DNA of 64,000 bases. Source: Methylobacterium gregans. GTDB taxonomy: Bacteria > Pseudomonadota > Alphaproteobacteria > Rhizobiales > Beijerinckiaceae. Shown here in pieces: positions 17,367 to 26,176 of this stretch (its first letter is position 1; the number at the start of each line of letters is the position of its first letter). The DNA lies in NCBI RefSeq assembly GCF_022179245.1, contig NZ_BPQM01000030.1:1-64000 (forward strand). Reading direction: 5' to 3'. A model generated the notes under the pieces. It was not told the origin of the DNA. It saw only the letters and a program-made list of their open reading frames with translations, and did not search any database. The position numbers and the translations under genes were made by a program.

Positions 17367-18125
17367 GTGACCGACGACGCCGCGCGTCCCTCCGCCGCCG
17401 CGCGGCGGGGACGGCGCCCCAAGCCGCCGCTGGGCCTGCTGGAGGCCCGCATCGGCCACAGCTTCGCCGACCGCGCCCTGCTGGAGCGGGCACTGACGCA
17501 TGTCAGCAAGGCCGGCGGGCGCGGGGGCAGCTACCAGCGCCTTGAATTCCTCGGCGACCGAGTGCTGGGCCTCGCGGTGGCGGACCTGCTCTACGCCGCG
17601 CTGCCCGACGCCGACGAGGGCGAGCTGTCGCGCCGGCTCGCGGGCCTCGTGCGCCGGGAGACCTGTGCGGCGGTCTCGAATGCCTGGGAGGTCGGGCCGC
17701 ACCTCGTGCTCGGCCAAGGCGAGGTCAGCGGCGGCGCGCGGCGCAACCAGACGATCCTGGCCGACGTCTGCGAGGCGATCCTCGGCGCGGTCTACCTCGA
17801 TGCCGGCTACCTGAAGGCCCGCGAGATCGTGGAGGCCGCCTTCCGGCCGGCCGCGCTGACCGGTGCCCCCCGCGGGCGCGACGCCAAATCGGCCCTCCAG
17901 GAATGGGCGATGGCGCGCAGTCTCCCGCTGCCTACCTACGCGGTGGTGGAGCGCTCCGGGCCGGACCACGCGCCGCATTACCGCATCGCCGCGCAGGTCG
18001 AGGGGCTGGAGCCCGGGATCGGCGAGGGCCCCTCGAAACGGGTCGCCGAACAGGAGGCCGCCCGCGCGTTGATGGAACGGGAGGGCATCGCGGACGCCGC
18101 TCCGACGGAACCGAACGATGGCTGA
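17367..18125 (+). CDS. rnc: ribonuclease III
   Basis: 252 residues with a GTG start. The RNase III signature RLEFLGDRVL is at 58-67, with E60 and D64 as metal ligands; a second acidic cluster follows in DVCEAILGAVYLD. A double-stranded-RNA-binding domain occupies about 180-248. It processes rRNA precursors and structured RNAs. It overlaps the era start by eight bases, a widespread coupling. The first 20 residues are Arg/Ala-rich and poorly conserved. Confidence 0.96.
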   Translation: MTDDAARPSAAARRGRRPKPPLGLLEARIGHSFADRALLERALTHVSKAGGRGGSYQRLEFLGDRVLGLAVADLLYAALPDADEGELSRRLAGLVRRETCAAVSNAWEVGPHLVLGQGEVSGGARRNQTILADVCEAILGAVYLDAGYLKAREIVEAAFRPAALTGAPRGRDAKSALQEWAMARSLPLPTYAVVERSGPDHAPHYRIAAQVEGLEPGIGEGPSKRVAEQEAARALMEREGIADAAPTEPNDG

Positions 18126-19074
18126 CGAGACACCCGACACCATATCCCAGGCACCGACTCCGCTGCCGGGCACACCGGATGGCGCGCGCGCGGGCTTCGT
18201 CGCGTTGATCGGCGTTCCGAACGCCGGCAAGTCGACGCTGCTCAACAGCCTCGTCGGCACCAAGGTCTCGATCGTCTCGCGCAAGGTGCAGACGACCCGC
18301 GCGCTGGTGCGGGGCATCGTGATCGAGGGCACGGCGCAGATCGTGCTGGTCGACACCCCCGGCATCTTCGCGCCCAAGCGCCGCCTCGACCGGGCGATGG
18401 TCCACTCCGCCTGGAGCGGGGCGGCCGATGCCGACGCGGTCTGCCTGCTGGTCGATGCCCGGAAGGGCGTGGACGAGGAGGTCGAGGCGGTGCTGGCCCG
18501 TCTGAAGGACGTGCGCCGCCCGCGCATCCTGATCCTCAACAAGATCGACCTGATCCCGCGCGAGCGCCTGCTGGAGCTCGCCGCCAAGCTCAACGGCCTC
18601 ATCCCGTTCGAGCAGACCTTCATGGTCTCGGCGCTGAACGGCGACGGGGTCGAGACGCTGAAGCGGTCGCTCGCCGCCCTGATGCCCGAGGGGCCCTGGC
18701 TCTATCCCGAGGATCAGGTCTCGGACGCGCCCCTGCGCATGCTCGCCGCCGAGATCACCCGCGAGAAGATCTACGACCGCCTGCACGAGGAACTGCCCTA
18801 CCGCTCCACCGTCGAGACCGACCAGTGGCAGATCCGGCCCGACGGCTCGGTGCGCATCGAGCAGACGATCTTCGTGGAACGCGAGAGCCAGCGCTCGATC
18901 GTGCTCGGCAAGGGCGGCCAGACCATCAAGGCGATCGGTCAGGCGGCCCGCATCGAGATCGCGGAGGCCGCGGACGCCAAGGTCCACCTCTTCCTGCACG
19001 TGAAGGTGCGCGAGAACTGGGCCGACGACCCCGCGCGCTACCGCGAGATGGGCCTCGAGTTCCCGCGGGGCTGA
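18118..19074 (+). CDS. era: GTPase Era
   Basis: 318 residues. The GTPase domain has G1 GVPNAGKST, G3 DTPG and G4 NKID; a C-terminal KH domain follows (about 225-310, with GKGGQTIKAIG). Era binds the 3' end of 16S rRNA and helps 30S assembly. The N terminus has about 20 extra residues. It is in an operon with rnc upstream; the RsmC-like gene follows after 11 bases, so this is a ribosome-maturation cluster. Confidence 0.97.
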   Translation: MADETPDTISQAPTPLPGTPDGARAGFVALIGVPNAGKSTLLNSLVGTKVSIVSRKVQTTRALVRGIVIEGTAQIVLVDTPGIFAPKRRLDRAMVHSAWSGAADADAVCLLVDARKGVDEEVEAVLARLKDVRRPRILILNKIDLIPRERLLELAAKLNGLIPFEQTFMVSALNGDGVETLKRSLAALMPEGPWLYPEDQVSDAPLRMLAAEITREKIYDRLHEELPYRSTVETDQWQIRPDGSVRIEQTIFVERESQRSIVLGKGGQTIKAIGQAARIEIAEAADAKVHLFLHVKVRENWADDPARYREMGLEFPRG

Positions 19075-19085
19075 CCCGCTTCCCC

Positions 19086-20000
19086 ATGACCGAACCCACA
19101 GCCATCCTGTACGGCCTGCCCCCGGCCGAGCTCGCCGAGATCCCGGCGGGCGCCGCCCAGGTCTCGCCCCTGATCCCCGGCTCCGCGCGCCTGGAGGACG
19201 TGGCGCCCGGGAGCCTCGAGGCCGCCATCCTGCTCGCGCCGCCCGGCACGGTCGAGCGCCGCTATGCCCTGGCGCTGGCGCTCCGCGCGCTGAGGCCCGG
19301 CGGGCGTCTCACCACGCTCGCCCCGAAGGACCGCGGCGGCTCGCGGCTGGCGAAGGAACTCGCCGGCTTCGGCTGCGCGGTCGACGAGGAGGCGCGACGC
19401 CATCACCGCATCTGCGCCACGCCCCGCCCGGAGGCCCCCCGGGGCCTCGAGGAGGCGATCGCCGAGGGCGGTCCGCGCCACGTCGACAATCTCGCGCTCT
19501 GCACGCAGCCCGGCATCTTCTCCTGGGACCGGCTCGATCCGGGCAGCGCGCTGCTGCTGGCCACGCTGCCCCCCTTGCGCGGGCGCGGCGCCGATCTCGG
19601 CTGCGGCCTCGGGATCCTCGCCCGCGCGGTGCTGGCCTCGGAGGCGGTGACCATGCTCACCTGCATCGACATCGACCGCCGCGCCGTCGAGATGGCCCGG
19701 CGCAACCTCGGCGATTCCCGCGCGACCGTGCGCTGGGCCGACCTGCGCACGGCCGATCCGGATCTGACGAAGCTCGACTTCGTGGTGATGAACCCGCCCT
19801 TCCACGACGGCGGCGCCGAGGACCGGGCGCTCGGCCAGAGCTTCATCGCCCGCGCGGCCGCGAGCCTGCGGGCCGGCGGCGCGCTCTGGCTCACCGCCAA
19901 CGCGCACCTGCCCTACGAGCGCGTGCTGGGCGAGGCCTTCGCGGAGGTGACGCTCAGGGCCTCGGCCAACGGCTACAAGGTCTACGAGGCGCGCAGATGA
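19086..20000 (+). CDS. class I SAM methyltransferase, RsmC-like (16S rRNA guanine-N2)
   Basis: 304 residues with the two-domain layout of RsmC: a degenerate N-terminal methyltransferase-like half (about 1-130), then CTQPGIFSWDRLDPGS, which matches the RsmC linker, and a catalytic half. The SAM site GADLGCGLGILA and catalytic MNPPFHDGG are intact. RsmC methylates G1207 of 16S rRNA. It sits between era and rsuA, both 16S-related. The start at 19086 is the first in frame after the era stop. The stop overlaps the next start (ATGA). Confidence 0.85.
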   Translation: MTEPTAILYGLPPAELAEIPAGAAQVSPLIPGSARLEDVAPGSLEAAILLAPPGTVERRYALALALRALRPGGRLTTLAPKDRGGSRLAKELAGFGCAVDEEARRHHRICATPRPEAPRGLEEAIAEGGPRHVDNLALCTQPGIFSWDRLDPGSALLLATLPPLRGRGADLGCGLGILARAVLASEAVTMLTCIDIDRRAVEMARRNLGDSRATVRWADLRTADPDLTKLDFVVMNPPFHDGGAEDRALGQSFIARAAASLRAGGALWLTANAHLPYERVLGEAFAEVTLRASANGYKVYEARR

Positions 20001-20728
20001 GCAAGGCGGTGCGCCTCGACAAGCTGCTCGCCAATCTGGGCTACGGCTCCCGCCGGGAGATCCAGGGCCTCGCCCGCGCGGGCGGCATCGTGCGCGACGG
20101 CGCCCCGATCGCAAATGCCGGCGCGCGCATCGTGCTCGACCCGGACCTGCCCGCCCGGATGCGGATCGACGGCGAATTCCTCGACCCGCTGCCCGGCCTC
20201 TGCCTGATGCTGCACAAGCCGCTGGGCGTCACCTGCTCCCACAAGGAGGCGGGCCCGCTGGTCTACGGCCTGCTCCCCGAGCGCTGGCGCCGGCGCGACC
20301 CGGCCCTCTCGACGGTCGGACGGCTGGACAAGGAGACCTCCGGTCTCCTCCTGCTCACCGACGACGGGGCGCTGCTGCACCGGATCATCTCACCGAAGGC
20401 GAGCGTGGCCAAGCGCTACCGCGTCACCCTCGACCGGCCGCTGAAGGGCGACGAGGGCGCGATCCTGGCCTCCGGCACCCTGATGCTGGAGGGCGAGGAC
20501 CGTCCCCTCCTGCCGGTGGGCTTCGAGCCGGACGGCGCGACGCGCTGCACCGTGACGCTGACCGAAGGGCGCTACCACCAGGTCCGCCGCATGTTCGCGG
20601 CACTGGGCAACCATGTGACCGCGCTTCACCGCGACCGGGTCGGCGGCCTCGACCTTCCAGAGGATCTGGCGGCAGGCGATTATCGATTGATGGGGCCGGA
20701 TGAGATCGCCGCGCTGTTCGCCGGCTGA
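19997..20728 (+). CDS. rsuA: pseudouridine synthase, RsuA family (16S rRNA U516)
   Basis: 243 residues. An N-terminal S4-like RNA-binding domain (about 1-60) precedes a catalytic domain with GRLDKETSGLLLLT, where the aspartate is catalytic, and a conserved EGRYHQVRRMF. RsuA makes pseudouridine 516 in 16S rRNA; closely related RluE/F-type enzymes cannot be fully excluded. Four-base overlap with the RsmC-like gene indicates coupling. Confidence 0.88.
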   Translation: MSKAVRLDKLLANLGYGSRREIQGLARAGGIVRDGAPIANAGARIVLDPDLPARMRIDGEFLDPLPGLCLMLHKPLGVTCSHKEAGPLVYGLLPERWRRRDPALSTVGRLDKETSGLLLLTDDGALLHRIISPKASVAKRYRVTLDRPLKGDEGAILASGTLMLEGEDRPLLPVGFEPDGATRCTVTLTEGRYHQVRRMFAALGNHVTALHRDRVGGLDLPEDLAAGDYRLMGPDEIAALFAG

Positions 20729-20754
20729 TCTGCGGTCCCGCGCCCATCGCGCGA

Positions 20755-20782
20755 TTGCCTTCAGGGCCGCCCTCTGCTATGG
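20755..20782 (+). promoter_or_regulatory. candidate rpsB promoter
   Basis: TTGCCT (20755-20760) and CTATGG (20777-20782) are 16 bases apart, leaving a leader of about 110 bases before rpsB. The same pattern with nearly identical hexamers precedes rpsF. Confidence 0.5.
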
Positions 20783-20898
20783 GCCCGCCCATTCCACACG
20801 CGGGGCTGGCCTCATGACTGAATGAGGCGTTTCCGGTGGCTGGTCGGATCGGCCGGTCGCTTCCTCCGCGGCGGTATCAACCGGAGAACAAGTGAATC

Positions 20899-21960
20899 AT
20901 GGCCGTCGATTTCACCATGCGCCAGCTCCTTGAGGCGGGCGCCCATTTTGGTCACCAGTCGCACCGCTGGAACCCGAAGATGCAGCCCTACATCTTCGGC
21001 ACCCGCAACAACATCCACATCATCGACCTGGCCCAGACGGTCCCGGCGATGCACCAGGCCCTCCAGGCCGTCAGCGACACCGTCGCCCGCGGCGGCCGCG
21101 TGCTGTTCGTCGGCACGAAGCGCCAGGCCGCCGACACGATCGCCGACGCCGCCAAGCGCTCGGCCCAGTACTACGTCAACTCCCGCTGGCTCGGCGGCAT
21201 GCTGACCAACTGGAAGACCATCTCGGGCTCGATCGCGCGCCTGCGCAAGGTCACCGAGACGCTCGAGACCGGCGGCCCCGGCCTTACCAAGAAGGAGCGC
21301 CTGATGCTGTCCCGTGAGAAGGACAAGCTCGAGAAGGCGCTCGGCGGCATCAAGGACATGGGCGGCGTGCCCGACCTGCTGTTCGTGATTGACACCAACA
21401 AGGAGCAGCTGGCGATCAAGGAGGCGAACCGCCTCGGCATCCCGGTCGCCGCCATCGTCGACACCAACTGCAACCCGGACGGCATCAGCTACATCGTCCC
21501 GGCCAACGACGACGCCGGCCGCGCCATCGCGCTCTACTGCGACCTCATCGCCCGCGCGGCGATCGACGGCATCTCGCGCGCTCAGGGCTCGTCGGGCGTC
21601 GATCTCGGCGCCTCCGAGGAGCCGATGGCCGAGGAGCTGCCGGCCAACGACGACCTCGCGGTCTCGTCCGAGGCGCTCGACCCGGCCGACGTGGCGCTGC
21701 TCGCCGAGTCGACCGAGCACTTCGAGCTACTCGCCGCCCCGCGCGGCGCGCCGGACGACCTGACCAAGCTCAACGGCGCCGGCCCGCAGATCGTGCAGAA
21801 GCTCAATGACGCCGGCATCTACCACTACTGGCAGATCGCCGCGATGAGCGCGGACGACGTCGCCAAGGTCGACGGCGACCTGAAGCTCAACGGCCGCATC
21901 GCCCGCGACGGCTGGGTCGACCAGGCCCGCGGCTTCGTCGAGGCCGCTGCAGCCGCCTGA
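20899..21960 (+). CDS. rpsB: 30S ribosomal protein S2 with C-terminal helix-hairpin-helix extension
   Basis: 353 residues. Residues 1-235 are ordinary S2 ([36 protein letters not shown]). About 100 extra residues follow: an acidic Ala-rich linker (about 236-285) and a domain of about 60 residues with [20 protein letters not shown], typical of the helix-hairpin-helix/DUF4332-like modules that occur on some Rhizobiales ribosomal proteins. The extension is not needed for the S2 fold. tsf follows, as usual. Confidence 0.97.
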   Translation: MAVDFTMRQLLEAGAHFGHQSHRWNPKMQPYIFGTRNNIHIIDLAQTVPAMHQALQAVSDTVARGGRVLFVGTKRQAADTIADAAKRSAQYYVNSRWLGGMLTNWKTISGSIARLRKVTETLETGGPGLTKKERLMLSREKDKLEKALGGIKDMGGVPDLLFVIDTNKEQLAIKEANRLGIPVAAIVDTNCNPDGISYIVPANDDAGRAIALYCDLIARAAIDGISRAQGSSGVDLGASEEPMAEELPANDDLAVSSEALDPADVALLAESTEHFELLAAPRGAPDDLTKLNGAGPQIVQKLNDAGIYHYWQIAAMSADDVAKVDGDLKLNGRIARDGWVDQARGFVEAAAAA

Positions 21961-21970
21961 GTCTTTTCAG

Positions 21971-22001
21971 AAGTCCGGGTCGGCTCTCGCCGATCCGGCT
22001 T
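21971..22001 (+). other. first hairpin in the rpsB-tsf spacer
   Basis: An imperfect inverted repeat with a TCTC loop lies right after the rpsB stop and is followed 20 bases later by a second, perfect hairpin. Neither has a T run. Confidence 0.45.
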
Positions 22002-22020
22002 CCCTGAGAAACCCATCTCC

Positions 22021-22050
22021 GGGCCCGGCGCTCCACAGGGCGCCGGGCCC
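22021..22050 (+). other. perfect 11-bp hairpin between rpsB and tsf
   Basis: An 11-base GC-only inverted repeat (22021-22031 with 22040-22050) with an eight-base loop sits 44 bases before tsf. Without a T run it is more likely an attenuator, a processing site or a 3' stabiliser than a full terminator. It could set the S2 to EF-Ts ratio. Confidence 0.6.
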
Positions 22051-22094
22051 TCTCATCTGACGGCTCCCACGGGAGCGAGACGAAAGGACCGGCC

Positions 22095-23021
22095 ATGGCC
22101 AACATCACTGCCGCGATGGTGAAGGAGCTCCGCGAGAAGACCGGCGCGGGCATGATGGACTGCAAGGGCGCGCTGAACGAGACCCAGGGTGACCTCGAGG
22201 CCGCCGTCGACTGGCTGCGCAAGAAGGGCCTCGCCAAGGCCGCCAAGAAGGCCGGCCGCGTCGCCGCCGAGGGTCTGGTCGCCGTCGAGTCCGCCGGCCG
22301 CCACGCCGCGGTGGTCGAGGTGAACTCCGAGACCGACTTCGTCGCCCGCAACGACGCCTTCCAGGCCTTCGCCCGCGAGACCGCCAAGATCGCGCTCAAC
22401 AGTGACGGCACGCTCGAGGGTCTCCAGGCCGCCCACTTCCCGGGCGCCAGCGAGACCGTCGCCGACAAGCTGCAGGGCCTGATCGCCACGATCGGCGAGA
22501 ACATGACGCTGCGCCGCGTGACCAAGCTCGAGGTCGGCAAGGGCGTGATCGCGTCCTACGTGCACAACCAGATCTCCGAGGGCCTCGGGAAGATCGGCGT
22601 GCTGGTCGCGCTCGAGTCCGAGGGCGACGTGGACGCGCTCTCCGCGCTCGGCCGCCAGATCGCCATGCATGTCGCCGCGACCAACCCGGTGGCGCTCGAC
22701 GCCTCGGGCGTCGACGCCGCGACGGTCGAGCGCGAGTCGAACATCCTGCGCGAGAAGAACGCCGGCAAGCCGGACCACGTCATGGCCAAGATCGTCGAGA
22801 GCGGCCTGAAGAGCTACTACAAGGAGGTCACCCTCTTGGAGCAGCCCTTCGTGCACGACGGCTCGAAGACCATCTCGCAGGTGCTCAAGGAAGCCGCCGG
22901 CAAGGTCGGCGCCCCGGTCACCCTGACCGCCTTCGTGCGCTACGCGCTCGGCGAGGGCATCGAGAAGGAAGAGGGTCCGGACTTCGCCACCGAAGTCGCC
23001 CAGCAGGCCGGCCGCGCCTGA
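22095..23021 (+). CDS. tsf: translation elongation factor Ts
   Basis: 308 residues, the nucleotide exchange factor of EF-Tu. The UBA-like N terminus is canonical ([20 protein letters not shown]), as is the core motif [11 protein letters not shown]. Length and layout match the family. A strong terminator follows, so rpsB-tsf is a closed unit. Confidence 0.98.
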   Translation: MANITAAMVKELREKTGAGMMDCKGALNETQGDLEAAVDWLRKKGLAKAAKKAGRVAAEGLVAVESAGRHAAVVEVNSETDFVARNDAFQAFARETAKIALNSDGTLEGLQAAHFPGASETVADKLQGLIATIGENMTLRRVTKLEVGKGVIASYVHNQISEGLGKIGVLVALESEGDVDALSALGRQIAMHVAATNPVALDASGVDAATVERESNILREKNAGKPDHVMAKIVESGLKSYYKEVTLLEQPFVHDGSKTISQVLKEAAGKVGAPVTLTAFVRYALGEGIEKEEGPDFATEVAQQAGRA

Positions 23022-23048
23022 TCGGCCGAGGGCTGTACGTAATGGAGA

Positions 23049-23076
23049 AGCCCCGGCCGAGAGGCCGGGGCTTTTC
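23049..23076 (+). terminator. Rho-independent terminator of rpsB-tsf
   Basis: A nine-base perfect GC stem (23050-23058 with 23063-23071), GAGA loop, then TTTT at 23072-23075 and more T further on. Confidence 0.9.
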
Positions 23077-23100
23077 TCGTTTTCGGGCCACCACGTCGCT

Positions 23101-23269
23101 CTCCCTCCCCCCTGTGCGGGGGAGGGTGGCGCCCGAAGGGCGACGGGAGAGGGGAACCCGGCTTCAGGCAAAGGCTCAGCGTCGATGCGGAGCGCATCCT
23201 GCACCGTCGCTCCCCTAACCCCACCCCGGCCTGGCGGCCGGCCCACCCTCCCCCGCAGAGGGGGGAGGG
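23101..23269. repeat. 170-bp palindromic intergenic element
   Basis: Two 27-base arms (23103-23129 and 23243-23269) are reverse complements with one mismatch, and each arm is itself a smaller palindrome of C-runs and G-runs. The 113 bases between carry no open frame of note. It fills the gap between the tsf terminator and the stop of the glycosyltransferase gene. Shorter look-alikes lie at 31797-31820 and 53072-53099. This resembles a REP/BIME-like or miniature mobile element. Confidence 0.65.
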
Positions 23270-23281
23270 AAAGCGCACCCC

Positions 23282-24505
23282 TTACTGTCCCGGCGCGGTA
23301 GCAGACAGCGGCGATACGGAAGCGGCCTGCTCACCCCGCCGAAGCCTTGCGGCGATCCGCGAGACCGGCCTCAGCATCACCAGCGCGGCCCGCGCCAGAC
23401 GGATCTGTCCCGGCAGTTGCCGCGGCCCGACCGGCCGGAAGACGAGGCGCGGGCTCGCGCGCTCGGCGGCCGCGACCGCCTCGCCGACGCGGGGCATCGC
23501 GGCGATCCGACGCGCCTCCTCGGCCGGCACACCGAGCCGACGCGCCCAGGCGAGGTCGCGCCCCATCCGGCCGGACGCGTGCAGACGGCGCAGGCGGTGG
23601 CGCAGCCAGCAGCGCAGCATCAGCCGGGGCACCCGCTCCATACGGGCGTCGCAGAGGGCATCGGGCTCCTCGCAGCGGGCGCGGATCGTGTCGGCGACGC
23701 CGCCGGGTGCCCGGCCCGAGAGCCGCGCCGAGATCGTCACCACCACGTCGCGCGGGTGGCGCACGCGAAAGCCCTGCTGCAGCAGGGCCGCCACGAAGGC
23801 GCCGTCCTCGCCCAGCGGGATCTCCGGCATGCCGCCGACCTGGGCGTAGGCGCCCGAGCGCACGGCGAGCGAGGCGCCGATCGTGGTGCGATGGCAGGGC
23901 CAGGGATCGTGCGGGTCCGGATCGAGGCAGGTCTCAATCTCGGTGATCAGTGCGTCGTACGCGTCCTCCAGCTTGCCGCGCGCCGGCAGCGAGGGCGGCA
24001 GCAGAGCGGCCTCCTCGGGGGCGAGCTCCACCCGACCGGCGACCGCATCGGCGCCGGCGTCGAGCGCCGCGAGGTTGCGGGCGACCCAGTCCGGCGGCAC
24101 CCGGCTGTCGGCGTCCGAGGTCAGGATGGTGCCGGTCCCGGGTCCCGCCTCGATCCAGGCGGCGGCCGCGTCCATGGCGGCGCGGCGCGCCCAGCCCGCA
24201 TGGGCCCGGTCGTAGGTCGCGGTGATCACCCGCACGGGCATGGGCAGGGTGGCCTGCAGGTCGGCGACGATGGCCTCCGTGCCGTCCGTGCAGTTGTTGA
24301 GGAACAGCACCAGCCCGAGCCGACCCGGGGCGAGCCCGGTCTGCGCTCCGATCGCCCGCAGGCAGGCCGCGATGCGCTCGGCCTCGTTGCGCACGGGGAT
24401 CGCGATCACGACGTCGGGGCCGGCGGCGGGGACGAGAGCCTGCGAGGCGGCGGTCGGAAGAGCGGTGGGCGACACGAACGGCTCCGGTCGGATGGACCGC
24501 CGCAC
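23282..24505 (-). CDS. glycosyltransferase family 2 protein
   Basis: 407 residues with a GTG start. A GT-A nucleotide-sugar domain runs from about 30 to 270: DVVIAIPVRNEAERI opens it, LFLNNCTDGTE follows, and the metal-binding DxD-type motif is ILTSDADSRVPPDWV. A later LGEDGAF is the probable ED base motif. The C-terminal 120 residues are Arg/Ala-rich without membrane helices. The acceptor is unknown; no sugar-metabolism gene lies beside it. Confidence 0.82.
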   Translation of the reverse strand: MRRSIRPEPFVSPTALPTAASQALVPAAGPDVVIAIPVRNEAERIAACLRAIGAQTGLAPGRLGLVLFLNNCTDGTEAIVADLQATLPMPVRVITATYDRAHAGWARRAAMDAAAAWIEAGPGTGTILTSDADSRVPPDWVARNLAALDAGADAVAGRVELAPEEAALLPPSLPARGKLEDAYDALITEIETCLDPDPHDPWPCHRTTIGASLAVRSGAYAQVGGMPEIPLGEDGAFVAALLQQGFRVRHPRDVVVTISARLSGRAPGGVADTIRARCEEPDALCDARMERVPRLMLRCWLRHRLRRLHASGRMGRDLAWARRLGVPAEEARRIAAMPRVGEAVAAAERASPRLVFRPVGPRQLPGQIRLARAALVMLRPVSRIAARLRRGEQAASVSPLSATAPGQ

Positions 24506-24743
24506 CGGGATACCCGGCCGCGTGGCCCTGGATCGCGCCGTCGGCCGCGGGTCGCAGGGCGCCCGCCGCTGCCGGCTTCATTCCCTCCCTAGTCCGGCCA
24601 AGCTGTACGATTGCCGAACGGATCGGCCTCGGCGACGAGCCGCGCCTGAACCAGCCCGGCAACCCTCGACGCCGCCGGGCCGGTTCGCGTAGAAGCCCCT
24701 CGGTTCGAGAGCAGGCCGGCCGCGCTCCGGCGGAGGAGTCTAT

Positions 24744-25463
24744 ATGCCGGAAACGCCCTTTCGCCGTGTCCTGGTGAAGCTCTCCGGCGAGGCGCTCGCC
24801 GCACCGGACGGCTACTGGCTCCACCCGCCGACGCTGGCAGGACTGGCCGAGGACATCGCCCGCACGATCGCGACCGGCATCCAGGTTGCCCTGGTGGTCG
24901 GCGGCGGCAACATGATCCGCGGCGCGCGCATCTCGCAGGCCGGCTTCATCGACCGGGCGACGGGCGACTCGCTCGGCATGATGGCGACCGTGATGAACTC
25001 GCTGGCGCTTGAGACCGCGCTGAACGCCGCGGGTGTCCAGGCGCGGACCATGTCGGCGGTCTCGATGCCGACGATCTGCGAGACCTTCGCGCGCCAGCCC
25101 GCGCTCCACCACCTCGACAAGGGGCAGGTCGTGGTGCTGGCCGGCGGCACCGGCAACCCGTACTTCACCACCGACACGGCGGCCGTGCTGCGTGCAGCCG
25201 AGCTGCGCTGCGAGGCCGTGCTGAAGGCGACCCAGGTGGACGGCGTCTACTCGGCCGATCCGAAGACCAACCCGGACGCAACGCGCTACGACCGCATCAC
25301 CCACGACGAGGCGATCGCCCGCGACCTCAAGGTGATGGACACCGCCGCCTTCGCGCTGGCCCGCGAGAGCCGGCTCTCGATCGTGGTCGGCTCGGTCCAC
25401 GCGCCGAGCTCGATCACCGCGATCCTGACCGGCGGCGCGCCCTGCACGCACGTGGTGCCGTAA
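24744..25463 (+). CDS. pyrH: UMP kinase
   Basis: 239 residues, an amino-acid-kinase-fold enzyme that phosphorylates UMP to UDP. Motifs RVLVKLSGEAL, VGGGNMIRG, GTGNPYFTTDTAA and ATQVDGVYSADP are canonical. GGAGGAG lies just ahead of the ATG. frr follows, as in most bacteria; the 238 bases upstream show no clear promoter. Confidence 0.97.
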   Translation: MPETPFRRVLVKLSGEALAAPDGYWLHPPTLAGLAEDIARTIATGIQVALVVGGGNMIRGARISQAGFIDRATGDSLGMMATVMNSLALETALNAAGVQARTMSAVSMPTICETFARQPALHHLDKGQVVVLAGGTGNPYFTTDTAAVLRAAELRCEAVLKATQVDGVYSADPKTNPDATRYDRITHDEAIARDLKVMDTAAFALARESRLSIVVGSVHAPSSITAILTGGAPCTHVVP

Positions 25464-25586
25464 GCCGGGGCGAAATCCGCCCGATCCGTTTGCGGGCGCT
25501 CCGGTTTTCGTTCATTGAGGCGCCGAACATCCGGGCCCGCGCGGCCCGGGCCCTTACCTTCCGCGAACGCGTCGGGATTTGACGAG

Positions 25587-26150
25587 ATGGCCACACCGGA
25601 CTTCGACCTCAACGACATCAAGCGCCGCATGCAGGGCGCGGTGGCCTCGCTCTCGAAGGATCTGGGGTCGCTGCGCACCGGCCGCGCCACCCCGAGCCTG
25701 CTCGACCCGATCCAGGTGGACGCCTACGGCTCGATGATGCCGATGGCCCAGGTCGCGACGGTGAGCGTGCCGGAGCCGCGCCTGCTCTCCATCTCGGTCT
25801 GGGACCGCAGCATGGTCACCGCTGTCGAGAAGGCGATCCGCGAGTCCGATCTCGGCCTCAACCCGCAGACGGAAGGGCAGACCATCCGGCTCCGCATCCC
25901 CGAGATGAACGAGCAGCGCCGCAAGGAGATGGTGAAGGTCGCCCACAAGTACGCCGAAGAGTCGCGCGTCGCCGTGCGCCACGTGCGCCGCGACGGGCTC
26001 GACCACCTCAAGAAGCTCCTGAAGGACAGCGCCATCTCGGAGGACGACGAGAAGCGCCAAGCCGGCGACGTGCAGAAGGCGACCGACCAATTCATCGCCG
26101 AGATCGATGGCGTGCTGGCCTCCAAGGAGAAGGAGATCATGCAGGTCTGA
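25587..26150 (+). CDS. frr: ribosome recycling factor
   Basis: 187 residues, the normal length. Canonical motifs: [48 protein letters not shown] and VRHVRRDG. It splits post-termination ribosomes with EF-G. The ATG at 25587 gives the standard start; a longer in-frame reading upstream is not conserved. cdsA begins 26 bases after the stop. Confidence 0.97.
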   Translation: MATPDFDLNDIKRRMQGAVASLSKDLGSLRTGRATPSLLDPIQVDAYGSMMPMAQVATVSVPEPRLLSISVWDRSMVTAVEKAIRESDLGLNPQTEGQTIRLRIPEMNEQRRKEMVKVAHKYAEESRVAVRHVRRDGLDHLKKLLKDSAISEDDEKRQAGDVQKATDQFIAEIDGVLASKEKEIMQV

Positions 26151-26176
26151 CGCGAGACGCGTCGGGACCGCGCGTG

